A stretch of 64,000 bases of DNA from Pseudomonas paralcaligenes (GCF_019655855.1 NZ_BPFX01000031.1:1-64000), one strand, 5' to 3'. Counted from the stretch's first letter, positions 30,015 through 38,820 are shown. Notes: generated from the sequence alone by a model not told the origin. Numbers and translations: made by a program.

Positions 30015-32075
30015 TCAGGCGCCGGCCGCTTGCCAAGCACTGTCCACGTCCAGCACCTTGAGCAGGAAGGCGTACTCCAGCGCCACGTCGCGCAGCGCCT
30101 GGTAGCGGCCGCTCATGCCGCCATGGCCGGCGCCCAGGTCGGTCTTGAGCAGCAGCAGGTTGGCGTCGGTGCGGGTGGCGCGCAACTTCGCGACCCACTT
30201 GGCCGCTTCCCAGTACTGCACACGGCTGTCGTTGTAGCCCGCCACGGCGAGGATCGCCGGGTAGTCCCGGGCCTGCACGTTCTCGTAGGGCGCGTAGCCC
30301 CTGATGCGCTCGTGAACCTCCGGCTGGTTGGGATCGCCCCATTCGTCGTACTCGGTCACGGTCAGCGGCAGGTCGGGGTTGAGCATGGTGTTGAGCACGT
30401 CGACGAAGGGCACTTCGGCGATGGCCGCGGCGAACAGCTCGGCGCGCTGGTTGAGCACCGCGCCGATCAGCAGGCCGCCGGCGCTGCCGCCGCTGATGGC
30501 GAGCTGCCTGGGCGTGGTAAACCCGGCCTGGATCAGGTGCTCGGCGCAGGCGATGAAGTCGCCGAAGGTGTTCTGCTTGTGTTCCAGCTTGCCGGCGCGA
30601 TACCAGGCCTCGCCCAGCTCGCCGCCGCCGCGCACATGGGCGATGGCGAAGGCGAAGCCGCGCTCCAGCAGGCTCAGGCGGGCATGGCTGAACCAGGGGT
30701 CGAGGCTCTCGCCGTAGGCGCCGTAGCCGTAGAGGTAGAGCGGCACGGGCCGGCCGGCGGCGAACACCTCCCGGCGCGCCACCAGGCTGATCGGCACCCG
30801 GGTGCCATCGGCCGCGGTGGCCCACAGCCGGCGGCTCTCGTAGGCGTCGGCGTCGAACGGGCCTTCCACCGGCGTCTGCTTGAGCACTTGCTGCTCGCCG
30901 CTGGCGAGGTTCAGCTGGCGTACCTGAGCGGGACGGTTGAGTGCCTCGTAGCGCAGGCGGATCGCCTCGCTGTGGAATTCCAGGCTGTCCTGCACGTGCA
31001 GGCTGTAGGCGGCGTCCGGCAGTTGCACGGGGTAGGGTGCGGCGGCGCGGGGGTGGACCTCGATGATCGGCAGGCCGCCCTCGCGCAGGCTGAGCACGAA
31101 GGCGTCGCGGTTGAGGGTCAGGCCTTCGAGCATGCGCTGCGGGTCGTGGGCGATCAGCTCGCGCCAGTGCTCGCGGGTCGGCCGGTCTTCATCGGCGACG
31201 TACAGGGCGAAGTTGATGCCGGCCTGGTTGCTGCGCACGAACCAGGTCCAGCGGCCGTCCAGCAGGCCGTGGTCGACGTCGTATTCGTGCTCTTCCTGGC
31301 GCGGCGCCAGGCAGCGGAACTCGCCATTGGGCGTGTCGGCGTCCAGCACCCAGGCTTCGCTGGTGGTCTTGCTGCCGAGGCCGAGGATGAGCTGGCGCTC
31401 GGAGCTGGAGCGGTAGCAGCTGAGGAAGAAGCGCCCGTCGGCCTCCTCGAACACCTGCTCGGCGCCTTCGTCGCCCAGGCGGTGGCGATGCAGGCGCCAG
31501 GGCCGGTGGGTGTCGTCCAGGGTGACGAAGAACAGGGTCTGGCTGTCGTTGGCCCAGGTCATCTGGCCGTCGCAGTCGTCGAACGGCAGTTCGCGCAGCA
31601 GGCCCGTGTCCAGTTCCCTGACAAACAGCCGGTAGATCTCGTCGCCGCTGGTATCCAGGCTGTAGCCGAGCAGGCGGTGGTCCGGGCTGATGGTGAAGGC
31701 GCCGAGCGACAGGTAGCCGTCGCCGGCCAGGGCGTTGGGGTCGAGCAGCAGCTGCTCGGCGCTCTCGTCCACGGTCAGCGAGCCGTCGGCCGGGCGTGGG
31801 CAGCGGTAGTGGCGCGGGTATTCGTCGCCGGCGGTGGTGCGCTGGTAGTACAGCCAGGGACCCCAGGGCACCGGCAGGGACAGGTCGGTCTCGCGGATGC
31901 GTCCCTTGATCTCCTGGAACAGGGTTTCGCGCAGTTCGGTCTGGTCGGCCAGCTGTGCCTCCAGGTAGGCGTTCTCGGCCTCGAGGTAGGCGAGCACCTC
32001 GGCGGCGTCGCGCTGTTCCAGCCAGCGGTAGGGGTCGGTGCCGGCTTCGCGGCGGGCGATGGGGGCGTCGGTCAT
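30015..32075 (-). CDS. ptrB: Oligopeptidase B (S9A prolyl oligopeptidase family)
   Basis: 686 residues. An N-terminal seven-bladed propeller gates a C-terminal alpha/beta hydrolase that cleaves short peptides after basic residues. The catalytic triad is Ser531 in ISGGSAGG, Asp616 in GYNDSRV and His651 in GAGHGG. Other S9A marks are YLYGYGAYGESLDPWFSHARLSLLERG, the preceding HVRGGGELGEAWY, and FIACAEHLI. There is no signal peptide, so it is cytoplasmic. The ATG at 32075 (MTDAPIARR) is preferred to upstream codons that would run into the divergent promoter. The neighbours that follow match the P. aeruginosa order. Confidence 0.92.
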   Translation of the reverse strand: MTDAPIARREAGTDPYRWLEQRDAAEVLAYLEAENAYLEAQLADQTELRETLFQEIKGRIRETDLSLPVPWGPWLYYQRTTAGDEYPRHYRCPRPADGSLTVDESAEQLLLDPNALAGDGYLSLGAFTISPDHRLLGYSLDTSGDEIYRLFVRELDTGLLRELPFDDCDGQMTWANDSQTLFFVTLDDTHRPWRLHRHRLGDEGAEQVFEEADGRFFLSCYRSSSERQLILGLGSKTTSEAWVLDADTPNGEFRCLAPRQEEHEYDVDHGLLDGRWTWFVRSNQAGINFALYVADEDRPTREHWRELIAHDPQRMLEGLTLNRDAFVLSLREGGLPIIEVHPRAAAPYPVQLPDAAYSLHVQDSLEFHSEAIRLRYEALNRPAQVRQLNLASGEQQVLKQTPVEGPFDADAYESRRLWATAADGTRVPISLVARREVFAAGRPVPLYLYGYGAYGESLDPWFSHARLSLLERGFAFAIAHVRGGGELGEAWYRAGKLEHKQNTFGDFIACAEHLIQAGFTTPRQLAISGGSAGGLLIGAVLNQRAELFAAAIAEVPFVDVLNTMLNPDLPLTVTEYDEWGDPNQPEVHERIRGYAPYENVQARDYPAILAVAGYNDSRVQYWEAAKWVAKLRATRTDANLLLLKTDLGAGHGGMSGRYQALRDVALEYAFLLKVLDVDSAWQAAGA

Positions 32076-32166
32076 GGTGGTTCTCGCTCGGGGCGACCGC
32101 AGGGAGGTCGGTGGCCGCAAAAGCCGTTATCATAAGCGCCCCTTTGCCGGCCAAGCCACGAAACAC

Positions 32167-32646
32167 ATGACCGAACAAGACTATCTGCTCGCCTGGGCCG
32201 TCTATGGCATCGCCGCGCTGGGCTGCCTGCTGGTGTGGTTCCGCATGACCGGCTGGATGTGGCGCTGGCTGCGCGAGCCGCTGCGCGTCGTGGTGGCCGT
32301 GCTGCTGCTGAGCCCGACCATCGTCGACCCGGCCAGGGAGCTGTTCGCTCCCGCCATCGCCGTCACCGCCATCGACCTGCTGTTCGAGGTGGGCAAGAAC
32401 GCCTGGCGCGCAGTGGCCGACCTGGCCATCTACTGCCTGATCGCCCTCGGCGTGTGGCTGGTCTTCGCCGCCCTGCGCTGGCCAGTGGAGCGCTGGTGGG
32501 CGGGGCGCAAGGGGCCGCGCGCGGAGGCCGTGGAAGAAGACGAGCCGACCCTGCGCGAGCTGATGGAGCGCGAGGAGCAGCACGATACCGACACCCGCTT
32601 CGATGCCCGTGGCGACCGGCGCCTGCGCATCGAGCCGCGTCTCTAG
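32167..32646 (+). CDS. Conserved inner-membrane protein
   Basis: 159 residues. Three or four hydrophobic segments (YLLAWAVYGIAALGCLLVWF, VVVAVLLLSPTIVDP, AIYCLIALGVWLVFAAL) precede a charged cytoplasmic tail (EAVEEDEPTLRELMEREEQHDTDTRFDARGDRRLRIEPRL). It is divergent from ptrB by about 90 bp. A protein of this kind holds the same position beside the oligopeptidase in P. aeruginosa. Its function is unknown. Confidence 0.75.
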   Translation: MTEQDYLLAWAVYGIAALGCLLVWFRMTGWMWRWLREPLRVVVAVLLLSPTIVDPARELFAPAIAVTAIDLLFEVGKNAWRAVADLAIYCLIALGVWLVFAALRWPVERWWAGRKGPRAEAVEEDEPTLRELMEREEQHDTDTRFDARGDRRLRIEPRL

Positions 32647-32754
32647 TCGTCGCCGCGAGCGCGAAGAGCGGCAAACAGCCCTTTGCATGACGACACGCCG
32701 GGTTGCATGCCCTCCGGCTTGCGCTAGCATGGCCGCATGCCACGAGGAGAGCCC

Positions 32755-33195
32755 ATGAGCTGCGTGTTCTGCGCCATCGCCGACGGTCATCTACCGGCGT
32801 ACGTCATCCACGAAGACGAACACTTTCTGGTGCTGCTGGACATCTTCCCGCTGCGCCCGTCCCACCTGCTGATCGTCGCCCGGGGCCACGCGCCGTTCCT
32901 GGCCGATCTGCCGGCGCCGCCACGCGAGGCGCTGCTGGCCCTGGCCGATCGCATGGCCAGGGTGATCTACCGCGAGCCCGGCGTGCTGGGCATCAACCTG
33001 CTGCTCAACGACGGTCCGGCCGCCAATCAGCACGTGCCGCATCTGCATCTGCACCTGATCCCCCGTCGCAGTGGCGACCTGTCGGCGCTGTGCTGGCGCA
33101 TCCTCACCCGTTTCCTCCCGCTCGGCCGCAAGCGCCTCGACGCGCGCCTGGCGCGCGAGGCCGAGCGGCTGCGCAGCGCATTGCTGGAGATCTGA
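32755..33195 (+). CDS. HIT-family nucleotide hydrolase/transferase
   Basis: 146 residues. It starts MSCVFCAIADG, as many HIT proteins do, and carries the histidine triad HLHLHLI at residues 96-102, preceded by NQHVP. His98 is the expected nucleophile. These proteins hydrolyse or transfer nucleotidyl groups from AMP-lysine or dinucleoside polyphosphate substrates. GAGGAG lies 5 bp before the ATG. It ends 3 bp before the next gene, so the two are an operon. Confidence 0.9.
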   Translation: MSCVFCAIADGHLPAYVIHEDEHFLVLLDIFPLRPSHLLIVARGHAPFLADLPAPPREALLALADRMARVIYREPGVLGINLLLNDGPAANQHVPHLHLHLIPRRSGDLSALCWRILTRFLPLGRKRLDARLAREAERLRSALLEI

Positions 33196-33198
33196 CGC

Positions 33199-33978
33199 AT
33201 GTGCGAACTGCTCGGCATGAGCGCCAACGTACCCACCGACATCGTGTTCAGCTTCACCGGGCTGATGCAGCGGGGCGGCGGCACCGGGCCGCATCGCGAC
33301 GGCTGGGGCATCGCCTTCTACGAGGGGCGCGGCCTGCGCCTGTTCCAGGACCCGACCGCCAGCGTCGGCTCGGAAGTCGCCAAGCTGGTGCAGCGCTATC
33401 CCATCAAGAGCGAGACGGTGATCGGCCACATCCGCCAGGCCAACGTCGGCCGGGTGTGCCTGGCCAACACTCATCCCTTCGTCCGCGAGCTGTGGGGACG
33501 CAACTGGTGCTTCGCCCACAACGGCCAGCTGGTCGGCTTCGCGCCGAGCTTCGACTTCTATCGGCCGGTCGGCGATACCGACAGCGAGGCGGCCTTCTGC
33601 GACTTGCTCAACCGGGTGCGTGCTGCCTTCCCCGAGCCGGTGCCGGTGGAAGTGCTGCTGCCGGTGCTGATCCAGGCGGCTCAGGACTATCGTGGCAAGG
33701 GCGTGTTCAACTGCCTGCTCAGCGACGGCGACTGGCTGTTCTGCTTCTGCTCGACCAAGCTGGCGCAGATCACCCGCCGCGCGCCCTTCGGCCCGGCGCG
33801 GCTGAAGGATGCCGACCTGACCGTCGACTTCCAGGCGGAGACCACGCCGAACGACGTGGTGACGGTGATCGCCACCGAGCCGCTGACCGACAACGAGCGC
33901 TGGAACCTGTTCCAGCCGGGGCAATGGAGCCTGTGGCGGCGGGGCGAGCGGGTGGCCCACGGACAGATGGGGGACTGA
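33199..33978 (+). CDS. Class II glutamine amidotransferase (YafJ-like)
   Basis: 259 residues. The N-terminal nucleophile follows the initiator Met directly ([14 protein letters not shown]), so Cys2 becomes Cys1. Other Ntn-amidotransferase marks are [50 protein letters not shown] and the [12 protein letters not shown] stretch. It releases ammonia from glutamine, but no synthase domain is attached and its acceptor is unknown. It is coupled to the HIT gene upstream and the DUF2937 gene 2 bp downstream. Confidence 0.88.
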   Translation: MCELLGMSANVPTDIVFSFTGLMQRGGGTGPHRDGWGIAFYEGRGLRLFQDPTASVGSEVAKLVQRYPIKSETVIGHIRQANVGRVCLANTHPFVRELWGRNWCFAHNGQLVGFAPSFDFYRPVGDTDSEAAFCDLLNRVRAAFPEPVPVEVLLPVLIQAAQDYRGKGVFNCLLSDGDWLFCFCSTKLAQITRRAPFGPARLKDADLTVDFQAETTPNDVVTVIATEPLTDNERWNLFQPGQWSLWRRGERVAHGQMGD

Positions 33979-33980
33979 GG

Positions 33981-34514
33981 ATGTTCAGGAGTTACTTGCG
34001 GCTGCTGGTGTTCGCCTTCGGCCTGCTGGTCGGGGTGCAGGTGCCGGGCTTCGTCGACGACTACGCCAAGCGCGTGGCCGCCCACCGCGCCGAGTCCGAG
34101 GAGAGCCTGCTGGGCTTCCGCGAGACCGCCGCGCGCTTCTTCAACGGCGATCTCAACGCCCTGGTCGCCCACTACCGCGCCAGCACCGACGAGGTGATGC
34201 GCAGCGACGCCAACAGCATCGGCCACCTGGTGGCGCGCTCCGAGCTGCTGGAGGCGGAGTGGCTGGCGATGCAGGGGCCCTGGTACGCACAGGTCTTGCA
34301 CCTGGCGACCGGCGCCGACCAGGCGCTGCTGCAGGAGACCTACGAGTCCTACACCTACCAGGTGCTGCTGGCGCCCCACGCGATCGCCTGGGGGCTCGGC
34401 GTGGCACTGGCGCTGGCCTGGCTGGTGGAGCTGCTGGCGCTGGGCATCGGCTGGACGCTCGGGGTCGGGCGCCGGCACAAGCCGATCGCCTACGAGAAGC
34501 GTCACTGGCGCTGA
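33981..34514 (+). CDS. DUF2937 membrane protein
   Basis: 177 residues. An N-terminal hydrophobic span (SYLRLLVFAFGLLVGVQVPGFV) and a C-terminal pair (HAIAWGLGVALALAWLVELLALGIGW) bracket a soluble helical segment (DDYAKRVAAHRAESEESLLGF). This is the DUF2937 layout, of unknown function. ACTGAGG precedes the ATG and overlaps the amidotransferase stop. A terminator follows. Confidence 0.8.
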   Translation: MFRSYLRLLVFAFGLLVGVQVPGFVDDYAKRVAAHRAESEESLLGFRETAARFFNGDLNALVAHYRASTDEVMRSDANSIGHLVARSELLEAEWLAMQGPWYAQVLHLATGADQALLQETYESYTYQVLLAPHAIAWGLGVALALAWLVELLALGIGWTLGVGRRHKPIAYEKRHWR

Positions 34515-34522
34515 TGCAGAAA

Positions 34523-34547
34523 GAAGTCCCCTTCGGGGCCTTTTTAT
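34523..34547 (+). terminator. Intrinsic terminator after the DUF2937 gene
   Basis: AAGTCCCC-TTC-GGGGCCTT forms a stem with one mismatch, followed by TTTTATT, 10 bp after the stop codon. Confidence 0.75.
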
Positions 34548-34548
34548 T

Positions 34549-34854
34549 GGCTATATCCCCGTTGCGTGTTGCAGACGCTACAGCCGCCCTGCGGAAACGG
34601 CTTGCCTGGGAGCCGGTGGGCACAGACCGTAACCCGCCAGCGAAATCGACCGCGGCACCGGCGGTGGGTTACGCCGGCAAGCGGCTAACCCCGCGGTCAA
34701 GCCCCTCTATCTGAATGCTGCAGCTGCCTGCCCCTGGATTCCCGCCTACGCGGGAATGACGGTTCCGGAAGAAACTCCCCCCTGCCTCGTCATCCCCGCG
34801 CAGGCGGGGATCCAGAAGGGGCAGGGCACTAAAACATCTCGCGGGGACATAGCC
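34549..34854. repeat. Long element with GGCTATRTCCCC inverted ends (unit 2)
   Basis: Begins GGCTATATCCCCGTT and ends GGGGACATAGCC. The interior contains TGTTGCAGACGCTACAGCC, the inverted pair GATTCCCGC...GCGGGAATGACGG, and CGTCATCCCCGC...GCGGGGATCC. It is closely matched by 60469-60794, including GCAGCTGCCTGCCCCTGGATT and CGGAAGAAACTCC. Confidence 0.7.
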
Positions 34855-34862
34855 TTTCTTTT

Positions 34863-34992
34863 GGCTATGCCCCGGCTGCTTGTTGGTGGCGTAATCCTGC
34901 TTTCGTGGGCGCGGCTGGGCGGCATTCCGATTGGCCGCGAAATTCGCGGATAAATCCGCTCCCACAAGGTGTGCGACAACCAACGTGGACAT
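34863..34992. repeat. Short element of the same family (unit 3)
   Basis: Begins GGCTATGCCCCGGC and ends AACGTGGACAT. The interior CTGGGCGGCATTCCGATTGG and the REP palindrome CGCGAAATTCGCGG...ATCCGCTCCCAC match units at 60804, 46637 and 16103. Confidence 0.65.
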
Positions 34993-35010
34993 CTGATCGG
35001 GCCCGCCGTC

Positions 35011-35125
35011 GTAGGGTGCGCTGCGCGCACCGGCGAGCCTACGACATGGCTCCGGTGCGCACGGCGCACCCTACGGGGTGTAGGGCGGGTGAAACCCGCG
35101 AGCGGGGTACGCGGGTTTCACCCGT
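35011..35125. repeat. Two palindromes: GTAGGGTGCGC type and GTAGGGCGGGTGAAACCC type
   Basis: GTAGGGTGCGCTGCGCGCACC at 35011 is mirrored by GGTGCGCACGGCGCACCCTAC ending at 35074. GTAGGGCGGGTGAAACCCGCG at 35080-35100 is mirrored by CGCGGGTTTCACCC at 35110-35123. The same families recur at 469, 853, 45274, 49098, 49168 and 56600. Confidence 0.75.
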
Positions 35126-35620
35126 TCAGACTTGCTTGCCGTGGGCTGCGGCGGCCAGCTGGCTAGCGTCCACACGCACGAAGATGGAGTCGCCCACGGC
35201 GGTCAGCAGGTCGCCCGCATAGATTTCGCAGATTACCCGGGTCTTGCGCCCCGGCTCGCCCTCGACCCGGGCGCGCAGCTGCAGCGGCATGCCCATGGGC
35301 GTCGGCTTGATGAACTTGATGCCGAGGTTGCCGGTGACGCACTCGACGCGCGGCAGGCTGCCGGGCTCGCGGCCTTCGGCGCGGTAGTGCCAGGCCATGG
35401 CGGTCCAGTTGGAATGGCAGTCCACCAGCATGGCGATCAGTCCGCCGTAGACCAGCTCCGGCCAGCCGCAGTGCATGGGGTCTGGCTGGTGTTCGGCCAC
35501 CACGTGCACGCCGTCTTCATGCCAGCGGCTCTTGATGTGCAGGCCGTGGGGGTTGCGGCCGCCGCAGCCGTAGCAGACGCCGTCCGGCGCGGCGGCGTCC
35601 TGTAGGGAAAGGTCTTGCAT
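35126..35620 (-). CDS. PaaI-type hotdog thioesterase
   Basis: 164 residues. The N-terminal motif CYGCGGRNPHGLHIKSRW is typical of a PaaI-like acyl-CoA thioesterase subfamily. The hotdog helix is MHCGWPELVYGGLIAMLVDCHSNWTAM. The C-terminal strands include GIKFIKPTPMGMPLQLRARVEG. It probably hydrolyses acyl-CoA in the cytoplasm. The final codons lie in a dispersed palindrome, which supplies the stop. The ATG at 35620 is preceded by a purine-poor leader. Confidence 0.82.
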   Translation of the reverse strand: MQDLSLQDAAAPDGVCYGCGGRNPHGLHIKSRWHEDGVHVVAEHQPDPMHCGWPELVYGGLIAMLVDCHSNWTAMAWHYRAEGREPGSLPRVECVTGNLGIKFIKPTPMGMPLQLRARVEGEPGRKTRVICEIYAGDLLTAVGDSIFVRVDASQLAAAAHGKQV

Positions 35621-35703
35621 GGTTGGTTTGTTCCAGAAGAGACCGGCTAAGCCTAGCGGCTTTCGCCACGAAGCAGAACGGGCCGCATGGGCCCGTTCGT
35701 GTG

Positions 35704-36882
35704 TCACTTGGAGAGGAACCTCATCCCTTCCTCCAGTCCCCGCAGCGTCAGCGGGTGCATCTGGTCGTTGATCAGCTCGCGGACGATGTTGGTCGAGGCC
35801 GTGTAGTTCCAGGCGTCCTTGGGGTAGGGGTTGATCCAGATGAGCTTCTTGTACTTCTCCATGAAGCGCTTCATCCAGACGTAGCCGGCTTCCTCGTTCC
35901 AGTGCTCGACGCTGCCGCCGGGCTGGGTGATCTCGTAGGGCGCCATGGCGGCGTCGCCGACGAAGATGATCTTCCAGTCCGGGCCGTACTTGTGCAGCAG
36001 GTCGAGGGTGGAGAAGCGCTCGCTGGTGCGGCGCAGGTTGTTCTTCCACACGCTTTCGTAGACGAAGTTGTGGAAGTAGAAATATTCGAGGTGCTTGAAC
36101 TCGGTCTTGCACGCCGAGAACAGTTCCTCGCACACCTTGACGTGGGCGTCCATGGAGCCGCCGATGTCGAACAGCAGCAACAGCTTCACCGTGTTGCGCC
36201 GCTCCGGGCGCATCTGGATGTTGAGCAGGCCGGCGTCCTTGGCTGTGTGGTCGATGGTGCCGGCCAGGTCGAACTCCTCGGCGGCGCCTTCGCGGGCGAA
36301 CTTGCGCAGGCGGCGCAGGGCCACCTTGATGTTGCGGGTGCCCAGCTCGACCTGGTCGTCGAGGTTCTTGTACTCGCGCTGGTCCCACACCTTGGCGGCC
36401 TTGCCCTGGCGCTTGCCGGCGTCGCCGACGCGGATGCCCTCGGGGTTGTAACCACCGGAGCCGAACGGGCTGGTGCCGCCGGTGCCGATCCACTTGTTGC
36501 CGCCGGCGTGGCGTTCCTTCTGTTCCTCAAGGCGCTTCTTGAATTCCTCGATCAGCTTGTCCAGGCCGCCGAGGGACTGGATCTGCGCGCGTTCCTCGTC
36601 GGTCAGGTGCCGCTCGAACTCCTTGCGCAGCCAGTCTTCGGGGATCAGCGCCTCGATGTGTTCGTTGAGGTTTTCCAGGCCCTTGAAGTAGGCGCCGAAG
36701 GCCCGGTCGAACTTGTCGAAGTGGCGCTCGTCCTTCACCAGGATCGCCCGGGCGAGGTAGTAGAACTCGTCCATGTCGGCGAACACGACGTTGTGCTTGA
36801 GCGCGTTGATCAGGTCGAGCAGCTCGCGTACCGAGACCGGCACCTTGGCCGCGCGCATTTCGTTGAACAGGTTGAGCAGCAT
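35704..36882 (-). CDS. CoxE-like VWA domain protein
   Basis: 392 residues. An N-terminal helical region starts MLLNLFNEMRAAKVPVSVRELLDLINAL, and a glycine-rich linker lies at about 128-150. A C-terminal von Willebrand A-type domain has the metal-site motif DIGGSMD at 239-245. These proteins work with MoxR ATPases in maturing or remodelling metal enzymes and other complexes. The MoxR gene lies upstream on the same strand, with a GFA-type gene between. No signal peptide is present. Confidence 0.88.
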   Translation of the reverse strand: MLLNLFNEMRAAKVPVSVRELLDLINALKHNVVFADMDEFYYLARAILVKDERHFDKFDRAFGAYFKGLENLNEHIEALIPEDWLRKEFERHLTDEERAQIQSLGGLDKLIEEFKKRLEEQKERHAGGNKWIGTGGTSPFGSGGYNPEGIRVGDAGKRQGKAAKVWDQREYKNLDDQVELGTRNIKVALRRLRKFAREGAAEEFDLAGTIDHTAKDAGLLNIQMRPERRNTVKLLLLFDIGGSMDAHVKVCEELFSACKTEFKHLEYFYFHNFVYESVWKNNLRRTSERFSTLDLLHKYGPDWKIIFVGDAAMAPYEITQPGGSVEHWNEEAGYVWMKRFMEKYKKLIWINPYPKDAWNYTASTNIVRELINDQMHPLTLRGLEEGMRFLSK

Positions 36883-36911
36883 GGCTGCGGCCTCGTGTTA
36901 TCGGTGGAGCC

Positions 36912-37307
36912 TCAGGAGCGGGACTCCTGGGGCAGGCCGTCGGCGATCTGGTACCAGTCGGCCTTGGATTCGGGAAAGATGTGCTTCTGCGGGATGACGC
37001 CCAGCGGCGTGTCCAGCGTGCCCAGGGCGACGGACAGCCACTCCGGGTGCGGATGCTCGGCGAACCATTGCAGGGTCGCGCCGCAGTCCCGGCAGAAGGT
37101 CCGGCTCACGCCGGGCGAGGAGTGGTAGGTCGCGACCTGGTCCTCGCCCGCGGTGAAGCGGAAGTGTTCGCGCCGCACGTTGCCGTAGCTGCCGAATGCA
37201 GCGCCGTGCGCCTTGCGGCACATCGAGCAGTGGCAGTGGCTGGCGGACGCGATGGGCGCGTCGATCTCGTACTTCACCGCGCCGCACAGGCAGCTTCCGC
37301 GATGCAT
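36912..37307 (-). CDS. GFA/CENP-V family zinc-binding protein
   Basis: 131 residues. The zinc cysteines follow the family pattern: Cys6 and Cys8 (GSCLCGAV), Cys25, Cys27 and Cys30 (HCHCSMCRKAHG), Cys72 and Cys75 (FCRDCG). The name comes from a glutathione-dependent formaldehyde-activating enzyme, but most members have no proven activity. It sits between the MoxR and VWA genes on the same strand, separated from each by only 29-45 bp. Confidence 0.88.
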   Translation of the reverse strand: MHRGSCLCGAVKYEIDAPIASASHCHCSMCRKAHGAAFGSYGNVRREHFRFTAGEDQVATYHSSPGVSRTFCRDCGATLQWFAEHPHPEWLSVALGTLDTPLGVIPQKHIFPESKADWYQIADGLPQESRS

Positions 37308-37352
37308 GCGTGCCCCTCTCCTGGTGGCCCGCCAGCGGCGGGCGTTACGGAC

Positions 37353-38198
37353 TCAGCGCGACGCGCGGCGGGCCATGAAGGCCAGGCGTTCGAGCAGCTG
37401 CACGTCCTGCTCGTTCTTGACCAGGGCGCCGGCCAGCGGCGGGATGGCCTTGGTCGGATCGCGCTCGCGCAGCACGGCCTCGCCGATGTTGTCGGCCATC
37501 AGGAGTTTCAGCCAGTCGACCAGTTCGCTGGTGGAAGGCTTCTTCTTCAGGCCCGGCACCTTGCGCACGTCGAAGAACACGTCGAGCGCCTCGGCCACCA
37601 GCTCGCCGCTGATGTTCGGGTAGTGCACGTCGACGATGCGCTTGAGGGTCTCGCGGTCGGGGAAGGCGATGTAGTGGAAGAAGCAGCGGCGCAGGAAGGC
37701 GTCCGGCAGTTCCTTCTCGTTGTTCGAGGTGATGATGATGATCGGGCGCTGCTTGGCCTTGATCGTCTCGTCGGTCTCGTAGACGTAGAACTCCATCTTG
37801 TCGAGTTCCTGCAGCAGGTCGTTGGGGAACTCGATGTCGGCCTTGTCGATCTCGTCGATCAGCAGGATCACGCGCTCGTCGGACTCGAACGCCTCCCACA
37901 GCTTGCCTTTCTTGATGTAGTTGCGCACGTCGTGGACCTTGTCCGAATCTAGCTGCGAGTCGCGCAGGCGGCTGACCGCGTCGTACTCGTACAGGCCCTG
38001 GTGCGCCTTGGTGGTGGACTTGATGTGCCAGGTGATCAGCTTGGCGCCGAAGGCCTGGGCCAGCTGCTCGGCGAGCATGGTCTTGCCGGTACCCGGTTCG
38101 CCCTTGACCAGCAGCGGGCGCTGCAGGGTGATGGCGGCGTTGACCGCGAGCTTCAGGTCGTCGGTGGCGACGTAGGACTGGGTGCCTTCGAACTTCAT
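37353..38198 (-). CDS. MoxR-family AAA+ ATPase
   Basis: 281 residues. Walker A GEPGTGKT is at residues 33-40 and Walker B LLIDEID at 112-118. The sensor 1 region is IIITSNNEKELPDAFLRRCFFHYIAFPD. The start at 38198 has CGAGGA 8 bp upstream. MoxR ATPases pair with VWA partners such as the CoxE-like protein encoded downstream to mature enzymes or complexes in the cytoplasm. The client is not evident here. Confidence 0.93.
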   Translation of the reverse strand: MKFEGTQSYVATDDLKLAVNAAITLQRPLLVKGEPGTGKTMLAEQLAQAFGAKLITWHIKSTTKAHQGLYEYDAVSRLRDSQLDSDKVHDVRNYIKKGKLWEAFESDERVILLIDEIDKADIEFPNDLLQELDKMEFYVYETDETIKAKQRPIIIITSNNEKELPDAFLRRCFFHYIAFPDRETLKRIVDVHYPNISGELVAEALDVFFDVRKVPGLKKKPSTSELVDWLKLLMADNIGEAVLRERDPTKAIPPLAGALVKNEQDVQLLERLAFMARRASR

Positions 38199-38358
38199 CT
38201 GGGAATCCTCGGACGGGCGCACGGCGGGCGCGGCCGGCTGGTTCGGTGTGTGATGTAAGGCTCGACTATAACGCGCGCCACGGTGAACTGTGAACGCAGA
38301 CGCGCCATTCAGTCACTGAATGGCGGGTCAGGGCGTCGCCGGTTACGAATTTCTCGGA

Positions 38359-38411
38359 ATGACAAGCATGCTTTACATTTGCGATCGACGGATGTTAAGT
38401 TTGCTTTACAT
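38359..38411 (+). promoter_or_regulatory. Two tandem dyads ATGNNAAG-N4-CTTTACAT
   Basis: ATGACAAG-CATG-CTTTACAT at 38359-38378 and ATGTTAAG-TTTG-CTTTACAT at 38392-38411 have identical right half-sites and the same 4-bp spacer. They are 33 bp apart, about three helical turns, just before the membrane-protein/XRE gene pair. They are candidate operators for the XRE regulator. Confidence 0.55.
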
Positions 38412-38430
38412 CAACCGGAGAGTCCCATTC

Positions 38431-38820
38431 ATGAACATCGCTGCCCGTCGCTACGTCATTTCCTGTTCCTCGCTGATGCTGGTGTATGCCGCGCTGGTCG
38501 CCCTGATCAGCTGGGGCGTGGACCTGCAGCAACTGCCCTACGCCCTGCGGGTGATCGCCGCGGCGTCGCCGGCGATACCGCTGCTGGCCTCGCTCTACGT
38601 GTTCGACCGCTATATGCGCAGCGAGCCGGACGAGTTCCTGCGCTTCCTGATGTCGCGAGCCGCGCTGCTGGCCGGCGGTGCGGTGGTCGGCTTGCTCACC
38701 GCCTGGGGCTTTCTCGAGCAGTACGCCGGCTGGCCGCGCTTCCCGCTGATCCTGGCGTTCCCCGCCTTCTGGGCCGCCTATGCCTTCACCTCCACCCTGG
38801 TCCGCTGGCGCTACGCCTGA
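38431..38820 (+). CDS. Small four-span membrane protein paired with an XRE regulator
   Basis: 129 residues with four hydrophobic helices (SSLMLVYAALVALISWGV, VIAAASPAIPLLASLYVF, AALLAGGAVVGLLTAWGF, FPLILAFPAFWAAYAFTSTL). The ATG at 38431 is preceded by CGGAGAG. It lies 11 bp upstream of a small HTH regulator, a common two-gene pairing whose function is unknown. The N-terminal extension sometimes predicted here would run through the operator dyads, so it is not used. Confidence 0.75.
   Translation: MNIAARRYVISCSSLMLVYAALVALISWGVDLQQLPYALRVIAAASPAIPLLASLYVFDRYMRSEPDEFLRFLMSRAALLAGGAVVGLLTAWGFLEQYAGWPRFPLILAFPAFWAAYAFTSTLVRWRYA

Larger units (their letters stand above)
34515..35125. other. Repeat-filled intergenic region
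   Basis: About 610 bp with no gene. From left to right it holds a terminator, two small elements with GGCYAT ends, and two palindromes of the GTAGGGTGCGC and GTAGGGCGGGTGAAACCC types. The last supplies the stop codon of the adjoining thioesterase gene. Much of 34549-34992 is matched by 60469-60937. Confidence 0.75.

Noticed and set aside
34736..34812. Repeated GCGGGAATGACGG and CATCCCCGCGCAGGCGG units considered as a CRISPR
   Set aside because: Only two inverted copies per site, no regular spacers and no cas genes. They belong to a dispersed element with a second copy at 60680-60750.
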